Of a stretch of 64,000 nt of DNA, positions 40,281 through 49,104 are shown in pieces. Location of the stretch: the NCBI RefSeq assembly GCF_014641455.1, contig NZ_BMHT01000002.1:310001-374000 (forward strand). The letters are read 5' to 3'. Both the position numbers and the translations under genes were made by a program. The DNA comes from Hymenobacter cavernae. GTDB lineage: Bacteria > Bacteroidota > Bacteroidia > Cytophagales > Hymenobacteraceae. Every line of letters begins with the position of its first letter. Within the stretch, counting starts at the first letter, position 1. A model generated the notes under the pieces. The model was not told the origin of the DNA. It saw only the letters and a program-made list of their open reading frames with translations, and ran no database searches.

Positions 40281-41747
40281 ATGCCAACACGATTTATTAA
40301 GAAAGCTTTTTTGCTATTAAGCACTAGCTTATTGACCCTAGCTAGCTATCAGAGCCAAGCGCAAGGGCCAACCATTGACCCTACGTTTCAGCCGTCGCGC
40401 ATCTTCGTGCGCTATAGCTCTGGCACAACCTCTCGTGGAACAGTCAACGATGTGGTGCGTCAGCCAGATGGCAAGTACATTATTGGGGGAGATTTTACGG
40501 AGGTCAACGGTGTACCGGCCCTCAACCTTGCTCGCCTCAATGCTGATGGTACGCCGGATGTGGCTTACACTGCCGCTTGTCGCGTTAACGATCAGGTGCT
40601 AGCCTTGGCATTGCAGTCCGATGGCAAAGTACTAGTAGGCGGACGCTTTACAACACTCGCGGGGAATAACCGATTAGTACTTGGCCGCTTACAAACTGAT
40701 GGCACAATAGACGAATCCTTCGCACCACCTACGCTACCCCTAACTCCTACTAACCGTCCCCAAGTAAAGCAAATCGTACTACGGCCAGACGGCAGGATCT
40801 TGGTTGTCGGAACATTTAATGTGCGAGGCGCTAGTGCGGAGCCGCAAAGCCTTGTTCAACTATTGTCAACTACTGGCCAAGAAGATGCTAGCTTTAGGTA
40901 CATTTCCGGAATCCAAGGTGCTAGTACTAACCAAATCCTATTGCAACCCGATGGCAAGGTTGTCATAGCAATAAATAACACTTCTACTTATAATCCCTAC
41001 ATTCATCGAATTTTATCAGATGGTACTTTGGATGGTAGTTTCACACCCCTAGGAGACTATTTTGTACAATCACCCAATGTACTTGCGATTGATAAGGAAA
41101 ACCGAATTTATATTCGTGGATTAAGCTATCTGCAACGATTACTTCCGAATGGTCGCGGTGATAATACCTTCCCTATTTCAAGTTATTTAGGCTCGCCTAC
41201 TCACTTAGTGATACAACCCAACGGTCGTTTATTGATCAATACAGTGAGCAGTGTCGCATTTCCAAATCCACCGCCAGGTACTAGGAGTTTGATGAGCCGC
41301 TTGCTTGATAATGGCACATCAGACCCAAGCTTCGTGAGTGCTTATGGGCCCCTCGACAGTTCTAGTGGCCTGGTTTCGAAGATTCTCGTACAACCTGACG
41401 GCGCCATTATCGCCGCCGGTTCTTTTGAGCAAGTCGGCACCAACACCGGCATCAGTGGCCTGGTGCGCTTGCTCGACACTAATGTTCTGCGCGTAGCTAG
41501 CTCTGAAACGGCAGCCCGCACTGCCGCGTGGCCTGTACCAGCCCACGACGAGCTGCATCTGCAATTAGAAGCAAAAGCCCGGCCGCAGCATGTCAGCCTC
41601 ATAGATGCCCTAGGCAAAGTTGTACACAGCCAAGCCATAACGCAACCAGAGCTAACCGTTTCTACAGCGGCGTTAGCGGCGGGCGTGTATATGCTACGAG
41701 TGCAGTATGCCGAAGGGATGGTGACGCGTCGCATTGCAGTGCAGTAA
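40281..41747 (+). CDS. secreted delta-60-repeat protein with a T9SS sorting domain
   Basis: A 488-aa protein. Signal peptide about 1-27 (LLLSTSLLTLASYQSQAQ). Residues about 30-400 hold at least six delta-60 repeats of the form LQPDGK-hhhGGxFT...RLxxDGTxDxSF, for example VVRQPDGKYIIGGDFTEV, LQSDGKVLVGGRFTTL and VQPDGAIIAAGSFEQV, which form a beta-propeller. The last about 80 residues (PVPAHDELHLQLEAK, LIDALGKVVHS, LAAGVYMLRVQYAEGMVTRRIAVQ) are a T9SS type A sorting signal. An exposed surface protein, ligand unknown. Coding DNA is AT-richer than the neighbours. Confidence 0.85.
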   Translation: MPTRFIKKAFLLLSTSLLTLASYQSQAQGPTIDPTFQPSRIFVRYSSGTTSRGTVNDVVRQPDGKYIIGGDFTEVNGVPALNLARLNADGTPDVAYTAACRVNDQVLALALQSDGKVLVGGRFTTLAGNNRLVLGRLQTDGTIDESFAPPTLPLTPTNRPQVKQIVLRPDGRILVVGTFNVRGASAEPQSLVQLLSTTGQEDASFRYISGIQGASTNQILLQPDGKVVIAINNTSTYNPYIHRILSDGTLDGSFTPLGDYFVQSPNVLAIDKENRIYIRGLSYLQRLLPNGRGDNTFPISSYLGSPTHLVIQPNGRLLINTVSSVAFPNPPPGTRSLMSRLLDNGTSDPSFVSAYGPLDSSSGLVSKILVQPDGAIIAAGSFEQVGTNTGISGLVRLLDTNVLRVASSETAARTAAWPVPAHDELHLQLEAKARPQHVSLIDALGKVVHSQAITQPELTVSTAALAAGVYMLRVQYAEGMVTRRIAVQ

Positions 41748-41772
41748 GAATCAATACCTAGGTTTCTTACCG

Positions 41773-41799
41773 AAGGCGGCTCAATGATGAGTCGCCTTT
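41773..41799 (+). terminator. possible terminator after the delta-60 protein gene
   Basis: GAAGGCGGCTCA / TGAGTCGCCTTT hairpin (imperfect), between two convergent genes. Confidence 0.5.
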
Positions 41800-41812
41800 G
41801 TTGTTTATAGCG

Positions 41813-42643
41813 TTAGCGGCGCGTCATGTGCTTGCTGTGCTTGTGCTCCCGGAGCATAAACTCGGTGGGCCGACAATGCACCAGCTGCGTGAACGTATTG
41901 CTGAACGCCGACAAGCTATTATACCCCACGCTATAGGCTATTTCGCTGATATTCTTACTGGTTTGCAGCATCTGCTCCATGGCCGCAATGACGCGGCAAA
42001 GCTTCAGATACTGCACAAACGACAGACTCATGCGCTGCTGAAACAGGCGCGACAGGTTGCGCATACTAAAGCCAAACCGCCGCGCCACGGCTGCCACTTC
42101 CAGCGGCTCACCTAGGTTCTGGTGGAGGTAGGCCAGCACCGGTTGCAGGCGCTCATCGTCGGTGGTGGGCAGCACGATGGGCAGCGGGTGCTGGCTGATC
42201 TTGGGCAAGATCATCTTCAGCGTTTGCAGGAACAGGTACTGGTCGTGGTCGTCGGGGCAGATGTGGCCGTCCCACTTTTCCGTGAACAGCAGCATTTCGT
42301 ACAAAAGCGTGGTGACGGGGTAAATGCCCATCGTGCTGTAGAACGGATGACCTAGGTCGTCGTCAACGGCAAAACACAGGCTATGCAGCAGATGCTGAGG
42401 CGACTGCACGAACACGCGGTGCTCCAGCAGCGGCGGAATCCAGACGTAGTGGCGGGCCGGAATGAAGTAGGTTTTGTTGGGCGCGTAGAGGTACGCCAGG
42501 CCTTCTTCCACGTACACAAACTGCCCTTTCTGGTGGTGGTGCATGGGGTAGTTGTGCTCGGTGCGGGCGTGCTGCACAAACATGCAAGCCGGCCGGCTGT
42601 CGATGTCGATGACTTGTTGGAGAAACTGCGCGGTAGTGAGCAT
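41813..42643 (-). CDS. AraC family regulator of the efflux operon
   Basis: A 276-aa protein. The N-terminal cupin reads EHNYPMHHHQKGQFVYVEEGLAYLYAPNKTYFIPARHYVWIP (metal/effector pocket). The C-terminal HTH pair is EPLEVAAVARRFGFSMRNLSRLFQ and SKNISEIAYSVGYNSLSAFSNTF. I chose ATG 42643 (MLTTAQFLQQV); the open frame to 42775 overlaps the divergent tolC start. It is divergent from the TolC/HlyD/MFS genes with 92 bases between, so control of that efflux operon is likely, by context. Confidence 0.88.
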   Translation of the reverse strand: MLTTAQFLQQVIDIDSRPACMFVQHARTEHNYPMHHHQKGQFVYVEEGLAYLYAPNKTYFIPARHYVWIPPLLEHRVFVQSPQHLLHSLCFAVDDDLGHPFYSTMGIYPVTTLLYEMLLFTEKWDGHICPDDHDQYLFLQTLKMILPKISQHPLPIVLPTTDDERLQPVLAYLHQNLGEPLEVAAVARRFGFSMRNLSRLFQQRMSLSFVQYLKLCRVIAAMEQMLQTSKNISEIAYSVGYNSLSAFSNTFTQLVHCRPTEFMLREHKHSKHMTRR

Positions 42644-42711
42644 ACCTAGGTTTTGGCCGATTTCAGCAAATCTATGGCGAATTAGAAAAAGCGCCGCACT
42701 CCAAGCCAATT

Positions 42712-42719
42712 TACCTTTG
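42712..42719 (+). promoter_or_regulatory. -7 element TACCTTTG for the efflux operon
   Basis: TACCTTTG fits TAnnTTTG and lies 16 bases before ATG 42736, giving a very short leader. It is in the AraC/tolC divergent gap. Confidence 0.5.
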
Positions 42720-42735
42720 TTCCGTATAAAAAAAT

Positions 42736-44088
42736 ATGGAAATGATCTACCAAAGTCGGGCCTGGATTTTGGCAATAACTATCTTAACAGTAGCGTCTTA
42801 CCAAGCTCAAGCGCAGCCAAATACGCAAGCTCAACTAGTACTTACCCTAGATAAAGCTTGGCAACAGGCCGAAACCTACAACAAAGAGGTTCAGCTACAG
42901 CGCCAGCAAGTCGTTATTAGCCAAGAGCTTGTAAAGGACCGCCAGACGGAGCGGCTGCCTCGCGTAGTCACCCGCGGCGAATACACCTACCTAGGTGCCC
43001 TGTACGGCTACGAGCCCAAGAAATGGCTTAAGAACCCAGAGTCGGTGGCGGTACCCCCTAGCCCGCACGTGTATAGCGCGGCCCTCAGCACCGAGTGGGA
43101 CCTGTACACCGGCGGCCGCATCAAAAATCAGATTGAGACCCAAGCCGTGAACGCCGAGCTGGAAGGGCAGCGCCTCAACCTAACGCGCGCCGACATTCGG
43201 GTGCGCGTGGCGCAGGTGTACCTCGATCTGAAGCGTAACACCGTGTACCGGGGCCTCACGGAAAGCAACATCAAGGAGTCGGAGCGACGCCTGCGCCAGA
43301 TTCAGTCGCTGTATAAGAATGGCGTGGTGCTGCGCAGCGACGTGCTGCGGGCCGAGCTTCAAACTTCGCGGCAACAGCTGCTGCTCACCGAAATCAACAA
43401 TAATATTATCCTGGCCAACCAGCGCCTTAACATCCTAATGGGTGTGCCGGAAGATCAGCTCAATGTGCCCGCTGAAGAGATTCTGCCGGCCACCGCTATG
43501 CTCACTGGCAGCTACGAAGATTACCTACGCCAAGCGCAAGGCCAGGCGCCCGAACTGCGCGTGGCGGGCTTACAGACGCGCCTCAGCCAACTGCGACTAG
43601 AAAGCACCGAGGTAATTCGTCGCCCGCAGGTGGGCATGTTTGCGGGCTACAGCTACAACTTTCCCAACCGCCTGACTTTCCCCTTTGTGCCCCAGGTGTA
43701 TAGCTTCGGTGAAGTAGGCGTGCGGGTGTCGTACAACATCACGGGGCGCTACTACGACCGACACGCCGAAAGGGCTGCCGAGCTAGGATTGGAGCGCCAA
43801 AAGCTAGCCGAAGAGCATGTGCTGGACCAAAAGCGCGAAGAGGTAAAAACGGCCTACGTGCACTTCCAAGAAACGCTAGAGCGCATTCGGGTGGCGGAGC
43901 AGAACATTCAGCAAGCGTCGGAGAATTACCGCATCGTGAACAGCACCTACTTCAACCAGCTCGCCCTGCTCACCGACCTACTCGACGCAGATAACCAGCT
44001 ACTTCAGTCGCGCTTCGACTTGGTATCGGCGCAGGCACAAGCGGCTACCCAATACTATCAACTACAAAAAGCCCTGGGCACTCTATAA
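42736..44088 (+). CDS. TolC family outer-membrane efflux protein
   Basis: A 450-aa protein with a signal peptide (about 1-27, ending AQAQ). Two long helical-hairpin repeats follow the TolC/OEP pattern: VLTLDKAWQQAETYNKEVQLQRQQV, TEWDLYTGGRIKNQIETQAV and VRVSYNITGRYYDRHAERAAELGLERQKLAEE. First gene of a three-gene efflux operon with HlyD-type and MFS proteins, forming a tripartite EmrAB-TolC-like pump. Gap to the next gene is 6 bases. Confidence 0.93.
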   Translation: MEMIYQSRAWILAITILTVASYQAQAQPNTQAQLVLTLDKAWQQAETYNKEVQLQRQQVVISQELVKDRQTERLPRVVTRGEYTYLGALYGYEPKKWLKNPESVAVPPSPHVYSAALSTEWDLYTGGRIKNQIETQAVNAELEGQRLNLTRADIRVRVAQVYLDLKRNTVYRGLTESNIKESERRLRQIQSLYKNGVVLRSDVLRAELQTSRQQLLLTEINNNIILANQRLNILMGVPEDQLNVPAEEILPATAMLTGSYEDYLRQAQGQAPELRVAGLQTRLSQLRLESTEVIRRPQVGMFAGYSYNFPNRLTFPFVPQVYSFGEVGVRVSYNITGRYYDRHAERAAELGLERQKLAEEHVLDQKREEVKTAYVHFQETLERIRVAEQNIQQASENYRIVNSTYFNQLALLTDLLDADNQLLQSRFDLVSAQAQAATQYYQLQKALGTL

Positions 44089-44094
44089 GTCAGC

Positions 44095-45156
44095 ATGGCA
44101 ACGAAGATTGAGAATTCCAGCAAGCGGGCCGACCGCATCATTGCCCGCATCACGACGTGGCTGGCGGGTTTGCTGTTTGTGGCGCTGCTCGTGTGGGCCG
44201 GCGTTATCGGCTGGCGCTTGTTTCAGTACGAAGAAACGAACGACGCGCAGGTGGAGGAGTACATCAACCCCATCAACAGCAAAGTGACAGGCTACATTCG
44301 TAAAATCAAGTACAAGGAAAACCAAGCTGTGAAGGCCGGTGATACGCTCGTTGTTCTCGACGACCGCGACTACGTGCTACCCGTGGCGGAGGCCGAAGCA
44401 TCTCTGGCCAACACCCAAGCTCAGCTAGAAGTGCTTGGCAGCAACGTGCAAACCTCGCAGCGCACTTCACAAGCTAGCCAGGCGCAGATCGGGGCCGCCC
44501 GCGCCCGTCTGGAAGAGCAGCAGAAGGAATACAACCGCTACCGCCAGCTGCTGGCCGACGAGGCCGTGACGCGGCAACAATTTGAGCGCGTGGAAACGGC
44601 CTTGCAAGTGGCCCGCTCCGACTACCAAGCTTTAAAAGGGAACTACGCCACTTCTTTGTCGCGGGTGGGTGAGGTGCGTGCCCAGCGGCCGGTGCTGCTA
44701 GCCGAGCTGAAGCGCCGCCAGGTGGCGTTGCAGAAGGCCCAACTAGACCTCTCCTACACCATCATCACGGCGCCTTACGACGGTAAGATGGGCCGGCAAA
44801 CCATTCAGGAAGGTCAGCTCATTCAGGCGGGCCAACCCCTTGCTTACATCGTAAACGAGGACGCGGGTAAGTGGGTGACGGCCAACTTCAAGGAAACGCA
44901 GTTGCGCAACATGCACGTGGGCCAACCCGTGAAGATCAAGACCGACGCGTACCCGGACCAAGTGTTCAACGGCCGTATTGAGTCGTTGTCGCCGGCTACG
45001 GGCGCCCGCTTTTCGCTGCTGCCGCCCGACAATGCCACGGGCAACTTCATCAAGGTGACGCAACGCATTCCCGTGCGCATTCAGCTCACCGACAAGTCCG
45101 AAAGAACGGTGCAGCTAGCCGCCGGTATGAACGCCCTCGTGACCGTGGAGAAGTGA
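44095..45156 (+). CDS. HlyD/EmrA-like periplasmic adaptor
   Basis: A 353-aa membrane-fusion protein. One N-terminal helix (about 18-40, TWLAGLLFVALLVWAGVIGW). The lipoyl half-motif DAQVEEYINPINSKVTGYIRKIKYKENQAVKAGDTLVVLDDRDY is next, then a coiled coil (about 95-210) and the second half TIITAPYDGKMGRQTIQEGQLIQAGQPLAYIV. A C-terminal beta-barrel follows (VTANFKETQLRNMHVGQPVKIKTDAYPD). Bridges the MFS pump and TolC. A repeat starts right at the stop. Confidence 0.95.
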   Translation: MATKIENSSKRADRIIARITTWLAGLLFVALLVWAGVIGWRLFQYEETNDAQVEEYINPINSKVTGYIRKIKYKENQAVKAGDTLVVLDDRDYVLPVAEAEASLANTQAQLEVLGSNVQTSQRTSQASQAQIGAARARLEEQQKEYNRYRQLLADEAVTRQQFERVETALQVARSDYQALKGNYATSLSRVGEVRAQRPVLLAELKRRQVALQKAQLDLSYTIITAPYDGKMGRQTIQEGQLIQAGQPLAYIVNEDAGKWVTANFKETQLRNMHVGQPVKIKTDAYPDQVFNGRIESLSPATGARFSLLPPDNATGNFIKVTQRIPVRIQLTDKSERTVQLAAGMNALVTVEK

Positions 45157-45249
45157 TTCGGCGAGTTAGTGAGCTGGTGAGTTTCTTCCATTCTCCCAGC
45201 AGAATACCAGTTTCTCAGCTCACGAAGTCAACGACTCATTCAGTCGCTA
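45157..45249. repeat. dispersed inverted repeat inside the efflux operon
   Basis: The left arm (GGCGAGTTAGTGAGCTGGTGAG) and right arm (CTCAGCTCACGAAGTCAACG, CTCATTCAG) are degenerate inverse copies. It fills the gap between the HlyD stop and the MFS start, so the operon is interrupted by it but probably still read through. Confidence 0.6.
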
Positions 45250-45251
45250 CT

Positions 45252-46832
45252 ATGGAACAATCCGAACCTATTTTTAAGAAGTGGGCCCCCGAGTGGTTTG
45301 TGCGGGTGGTGCTCTTTATGGCCCTGCTGCCTTCCTTCGCGCCGCTGGGTTTGTATGCTAGCTACTCTAGCTACGCGGCGGGCTACTACGGCATTGAGCC
45401 AGCCGACGTGCAGTTTTCCATCCTAGCTTACTACGCGGGATTGGTATCGTTTTTCCCGTTCGACCCGCGGCTGTCTAGCTACTTGCTTTCGCGCCAGTAT
45501 TTCATCCTGAGCGTTTCGCTGCTGGTGTTCGTAACGTGGCTTTGCTCGCTGGTGCACGAGCTGCCCATTTTCCTGTTTCTGCGCTTCGTGCAGGGCGTGA
45601 TTGGCGCTACGGTAGGAAGCCCTTGTCTTACCCTCATTTTCTCACGCCTCGATACTTCGCGGGCGCGCGCTATGGGCTACACGGTTTTCTACGGCGCCCT
45701 GCTTACGGCGGGTCCCGTGAGCACGGCCATTGCGGGTCCGGTGTTGGAGTATTTCACCTTCCCCACGCTATACCAGATCTATATCCTGATTCAGTTGCCT
45801 GGCGCACTGCTGCTAATCCTGATTCTGAACAATGTGCGGCTGAAGAAGCGCATTCCGCTTTATCAGCTGGAGTGGCCTAGCTTTTTGTTCTTTGCCGTTA
45901 CGCTGCTCTCGTTGGGCTACTTGGTATCGTACGGGCAAAAGCTGTACTGGCTGGAAGACAATTCGATACGGTTGTCATTGGTATTGGCGCTAGTGTTCGG
46001 AGCGCTCTTCGTGGTGCGGCAGTTGCACCTGAAGCGGCCGTACATCAACCTAGGTGTGCTGCGTTTCCGCAACTTCCGGCTCGGACTGCTGCTATTCCTG
46101 CTCTTCTACCTTTTTCGCGGCACGACGGGCATTGCCACCGCTTACTTTGCCGGCGTGTTGCGCATGGATGGTTGGCACCTAGCGGCCCTTCAGGTGCCTA
46201 CGTTGCTAGGTATTGGTATCGGAATGGCCCTGACTGTGCGGTTTGTGCTGCTCAACTACTCTGTGCGTGGCATTTGGCTCGTGGGCTTCACGTTGTTGCT
46301 GGTGTATCATGTGTGGATGTACTTCCTGTTTGGGCCGTCACAAGGGCCGGGAGTTTTTGTAGCGCCGCTGTTTCTGCAAGGGCTGGGCGTCGGCACGCTG
46401 ATGGTGCCCATCACGGTGTTCACGCTGTCGTCGTTGCCGCCAGCTATTAGCCTTTCGGGTTCCTACACGGCCGTTACGGCACGCTACCTTGGGTTTATCA
46501 GCTCCATTGCCCTGGTCAACTTCTTTCAATTGTACTGGCGCACCGAGAACATCAACCGCTTGGCCCAGGAAGTGCTGCCGGGCACCAGCCAACTTACCAC
46601 ACGCTTGCAGAGCTATCAGCAAAACCTGCACAGCAAAGGCATGGACCTAGGTTCAGCCCAACGCGTGGCCACGCGCCTGCTGGAAAACTCGCTCGAAGTT
46701 CAGAGCCAGCTACGCTACTCCATGAGCTACTACGGCATGGTGAGCGTGGGCATCGTGTTGTTGCTGCTGCTGATTATTGTGTTGCCGCCCGTAAGGCAAA
46801 AGGTTCTTTCCTTCCGGCAACGGCCGCTGTAG
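45252..46832 (+). CDS. MFS efflux transporter (EmrB/DHA2-like)
   Basis: A 526-aa multidrug proton antiporter with about 14 helices. FLRFVQGVIGATVGSPCLTLIFSRL is the 'motif C'-like region after the second helix group, and GYTVFYGALLTAGPVSTAIAGPVLEYF contains the antiporter motif. The hydrophobic alternation continues to the end (VSVGIVLLLLLIIVLPP). I chose ATG 45252 (MEQSEPIFKK); the open frame to 45153 overlaps the repeat. Third gene of the TolC-HlyD-MFS operon. Substrate unknown. Confidence 0.92.
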   Translation: MEQSEPIFKKWAPEWFVRVVLFMALLPSFAPLGLYASYSSYAAGYYGIEPADVQFSILAYYAGLVSFFPFDPRLSSYLLSRQYFILSVSLLVFVTWLCSLVHELPIFLFLRFVQGVIGATVGSPCLTLIFSRLDTSRARAMGYTVFYGALLTAGPVSTAIAGPVLEYFTFPTLYQIYILIQLPGALLLILILNNVRLKKRIPLYQLEWPSFLFFAVTLLSLGYLVSYGQKLYWLEDNSIRLSLVLALVFGALFVVRQLHLKRPYINLGVLRFRNFRLGLLLFLLFYLFRGTTGIATAYFAGVLRMDGWHLAALQVPTLLGIGIGMALTVRFVLLNYSVRGIWLVGFTLLLVYHVWMYFLFGPSQGPGVFVAPLFLQGLGVGTLMVPITVFTLSSLPPAISLSGSYTAVTARYLGFISSIALVNFFQLYWRTENINRLAQEVLPGTSQLTTRLQSYQQNLHSKGMDLGSAQRVATRLLENSLEVQSQLRYSMSYYGMVSVGIVLLLLLIIVLPPVRQKVLSFRQRPL

Positions 46833-46920
46833 CACCGCGCCTACTTGCCTTATACAGGCAAAGCGGGAAACGTTGAGGCAGGAGCTACGTTAAAACGCGA
46901 GTTCACCTAGCTTTCTCCTT

Positions 46921-47334
46921 ATGACTACTACATCTCCTGCTCTCAACCTCTGGTCTTCCCGGATGCTCAGTGTTTTGCGCATTGTAGCGGGTTTTCTGTT
47001 CATGCAGCACGGCATGCAAAAGCTGTTCAACTTCCCGGCCGGCGGCCACGGCCCAGTGGAGCTGTTTTCGCTGATGGGGCTGGCAGGTGTGCTCGAATTT
47101 GGCGGCGGCTTGCTGCTGATCTTCGGCCTTTTTACGCGACCGGTATCTTTTATTCTATCAGGCCTGATGGCAGTGGCTTACTTTATGGCCCACGCGCCAC
47201 AAGGTCCGCTCCCGATCCTGAACCAAGGCGAACCGGCTGTTCTCTACTGCTTTCTCTTCCTCTTTCTGGCCGTAGCCGGCGCGGGCGAGTGGAGCCTCGA
47301 TGCGTGGCGCGAACGGATGCAGGCGAGGCGGTAA
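46921..47334 (+). CDS. DoxX family membrane protein
   Basis: A 137-aa protein with four membrane helices. Typical DoxX start: RMLSVLRIVAGFLFMQHGMQKLFNFP, then GLAGVLEFGGGLLLIFGLFTRPVSFILSGLMAVAYFMAH. DoxX proteins act in thiol or oxidative-stress membrane complexes in some bacteria; here no partner is nearby. It follows the efflux operon by 88 bases and may have its own promoter. Confidence 0.9.
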   Translation: MTTTSPALNLWSSRMLSVLRIVAGFLFMQHGMQKLFNFPAGGHGPVELFSLMGLAGVLEFGGGLLLIFGLFTRPVSFILSGLMAVAYFMAHAPQGPLPILNQGEPAVLYCFLFLFLAVAGAGEWSLDAWRERMQARR

Positions 47335-47450
47335 GCCGTAGCGTGGAAATTCGTTTTTCTTGTATTAAGTAAAGGGTAGGCTGATGAGGTATTGTCGAGC
47401 GCAGCACTACATTTAAGCTGTTCTTTCACCTCATCAGCCTAGCTTTATTT

Positions 47451-47993
47451 ATGTTGTTGAAGCAGCTATTGCTCCCCAGCGCCCTATTAGTACTTCCCCT
47501 AACCCTCTCAGCCCAAACCACAACTACCGGCACCGATAATCCTGCCTATAGTGCGGCCGTGGCCACTACTGCCCGCGATTCATTGTTCCGACAAGCTAGC
47601 CTTGTACGCCAGCAGATTGAGCAGCAAAGTGTACAGCGGCCGACAAAAGCGCCCCGGAATGGCGCTTACCGCATCTTAGCGAAAGGGTACTACCTGCCAG
47701 GCGCCAAAACCAAAGGCAGCTCGAAACTAGCCTGGAAGCACAAGCTGATCTATCGCTTCGACGGCACGCGTACCGAACTCTACACCGCTTACCTGGAAGA
47801 TGGAAAAGTGACGCTTCAGGAGCGGCGGCACAATGGGGAACTCACATGGCTGCGGCTACAGAGTTATCAAACCCCTAGCAATCTGATTCTCTCCATTCCA
47901 ACTTCGCGCGCCAGCGGCACCTACGCCGCCAGGAACTACGTGTGGTGGAGCGGCAAAAGCTACCTGCTGCCCAACCGCTTGGCGAAGCCGTAA
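47451..47993 (+). CDS. secreted protein of unknown function
   Basis: A 180-aa protein with a signal peptide (MLLKQLLLPSALLVLPLTLS, cleavage after AQ). The rest is a beta-rich small domain (GAYRILAKGYYLPGAKTKG, AWKHKLIYRFDGTRTELYTAYLEDGKVTLQERRHNGEL) and a WWSGKSYLL end. Not recognised by name. A repeat of the GTCATTCCGAGC family begins three bases after the stop. Confidence 0.6.
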   Translation: MLLKQLLLPSALLVLPLTLSAQTTTTGTDNPAYSAAVATTARDSLFRQASLVRQQIEQQSVQRPTKAPRNGAYRILAKGYYLPGAKTKGSSKLAWKHKLIYRFDGTRTELYTAYLEDGKVTLQERRHNGELTWLRLQSYQTPSNLILSIPTSRASGTYAARNYVWWSGKSYLLPNRLAKP

Positions 47994-47996
47994 GGT

Positions 47997-48074
47997 GTCA
48001 TTCCGAGCCGCACGAGGAACCTGGTTGATGACCTAGGTTCGTAAACTCAGATTCCTCGCGCGGCTCGGAACGAC
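47997..48074. repeat. dispersed inverted repeat ('GTCATTCCGAGC' family)
   Basis: The left arm GTCATTCCGAGCCGCACGAG and right arm CTCGCGCGGCTCGGAACGAC are imperfect inverse copies with ACCTAGGT at the centre (48031-48038). Same family as 31321-31410. Confidence 0.85.
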
Positions 48075-48197
48075 AATCTGTTAGCCAAGCCCCTACTTCG
48101 GCGCACCTAGGTTAGCCATCTTTCGCGGCGCCCGTATAATGCCTGCCGCTCCCTAACTTGGCGCCGACCTAACCTTAATTACGCCACACTCCAAAAC

Positions 48198-49082
48198 ATG
48201 ATTGAAGCAGTTAAATTCTGGAACGAACCAAACAACAAATCACACTGGGCTTTTGAGATTGATCCGGAATGGCGAACGTTCGGCGAGATGGTGAAGCTGG
48301 CGGCGCAAGCCGTGAAGGCTGAAAAGCCGCATATTTTACGCGTTTTGGGCGGTATTTCGCCTATCGACCCTACGTTTATCAAGCGTTTAGAAGGCTACGG
48401 TGCGCTTCAGGATTTGAACGCCATTGCCGTCCACGGCTTCCCCCTCGACTGGAATTTGTGGTCGATTCATGAGTGGCCGGATAAGATTGAGGAGATAAAA
48501 ACCGCTACTAACCTGCCTATCTGGGTGACGGAAGTGGGCGCCTCGAGCTTCGGCGCCGAGGAAGTGCAGGAGTTCGGCCTGCAAAAAACGGCGGAGCTGC
48601 TGATGGGCCGCGTCGAGCGCCTGTTCTGGTACAGCCTCTACGACTTGCCACGCACCTGGGAAGCCACCACGCGCCACCGTGAGGCCGAAGGCTCGTCGTA
48701 TTACCGGCACTTTCACATGGGTCTGCTGCGCGAGGATGGTTCGCCCAAGCTAGCCTGCAAGCACTTCTCCGACTTCACGCCGGAGTTCGGCATCTGCCAG
48801 TGGTTTCACTACGAAGATCACCGCCTCGACGACGCCGTGAACTGGCTGCGCAAGCTAGGTGTCAAGAAGTTGCGTACCGGCCTGAGCTGGGCCGACTGGC
48901 TCCGCCCTGACGCCGACAAGTGGTTCGACCATGTGATGAAGAAGCTGGACGAGTTCGACGTAACAGCTACGTTCTGCTTCACGCCCGAGTCGAAAGGCGT
49001 GCAGCCGCACCACACCAGCCCGCCCCAGCACATCGAGGAATTCGCTGATTTTTGCGTGGAAATGATGCGTCGCTACGCATAA
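48198..49082 (+). CDS. clan GH-A-like glycosidase, apparently circularly permuted
   Basis: A 294-aa protein. The family acid/base text FWNEPNN is at residues 7-13 (Glu10), and the nucleophile strand WVTEVGA holds Glu112; PHILRVLGGISPID, DLNAIAVHGFPLDWN and FWYSLYDLP are other barrel strands. What is normally the start of such a barrel (DAVNWLRKLGVKKLRTGLSWADWL, then VTATFCFTPE and FADFCVEMMRRYA) is at the C-terminus (about 211-294). Thus strands 1-3 follow strands 4-8. No coding sequence precedes ATG 48198. I recall similar full-length proteins elsewhere, so it is probably functional. Likely acts on a surface or storage sugar; it heads the sugar island. No signal peptide, so cytoplasmic. Confidence 0.75.
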   Translation: MIEAVKFWNEPNNKSHWAFEIDPEWRTFGEMVKLAAQAVKAEKPHILRVLGGISPIDPTFIKRLEGYGALQDLNAIAVHGFPLDWNLWSIHEWPDKIEEIKTATNLPIWVTEVGASSFGAEEVQEFGLQKTAELLMGRVERLFWYSLYDLPRTWEATTRHREAEGSSYYRHFHMGLLREDGSPKLACKHFSDFTPEFGICQWFHYEDHRLDDAVNWLRKLGVKKLRTGLSWADWLRPDADKWFDHVMKKLDEFDVTATFCFTPESKGVQPHHTSPPQHIEEFADFCVEMMRRYA

Positions 49083-49104
49083 GCTATTATTTGTTCGCAA
49101 GAAC

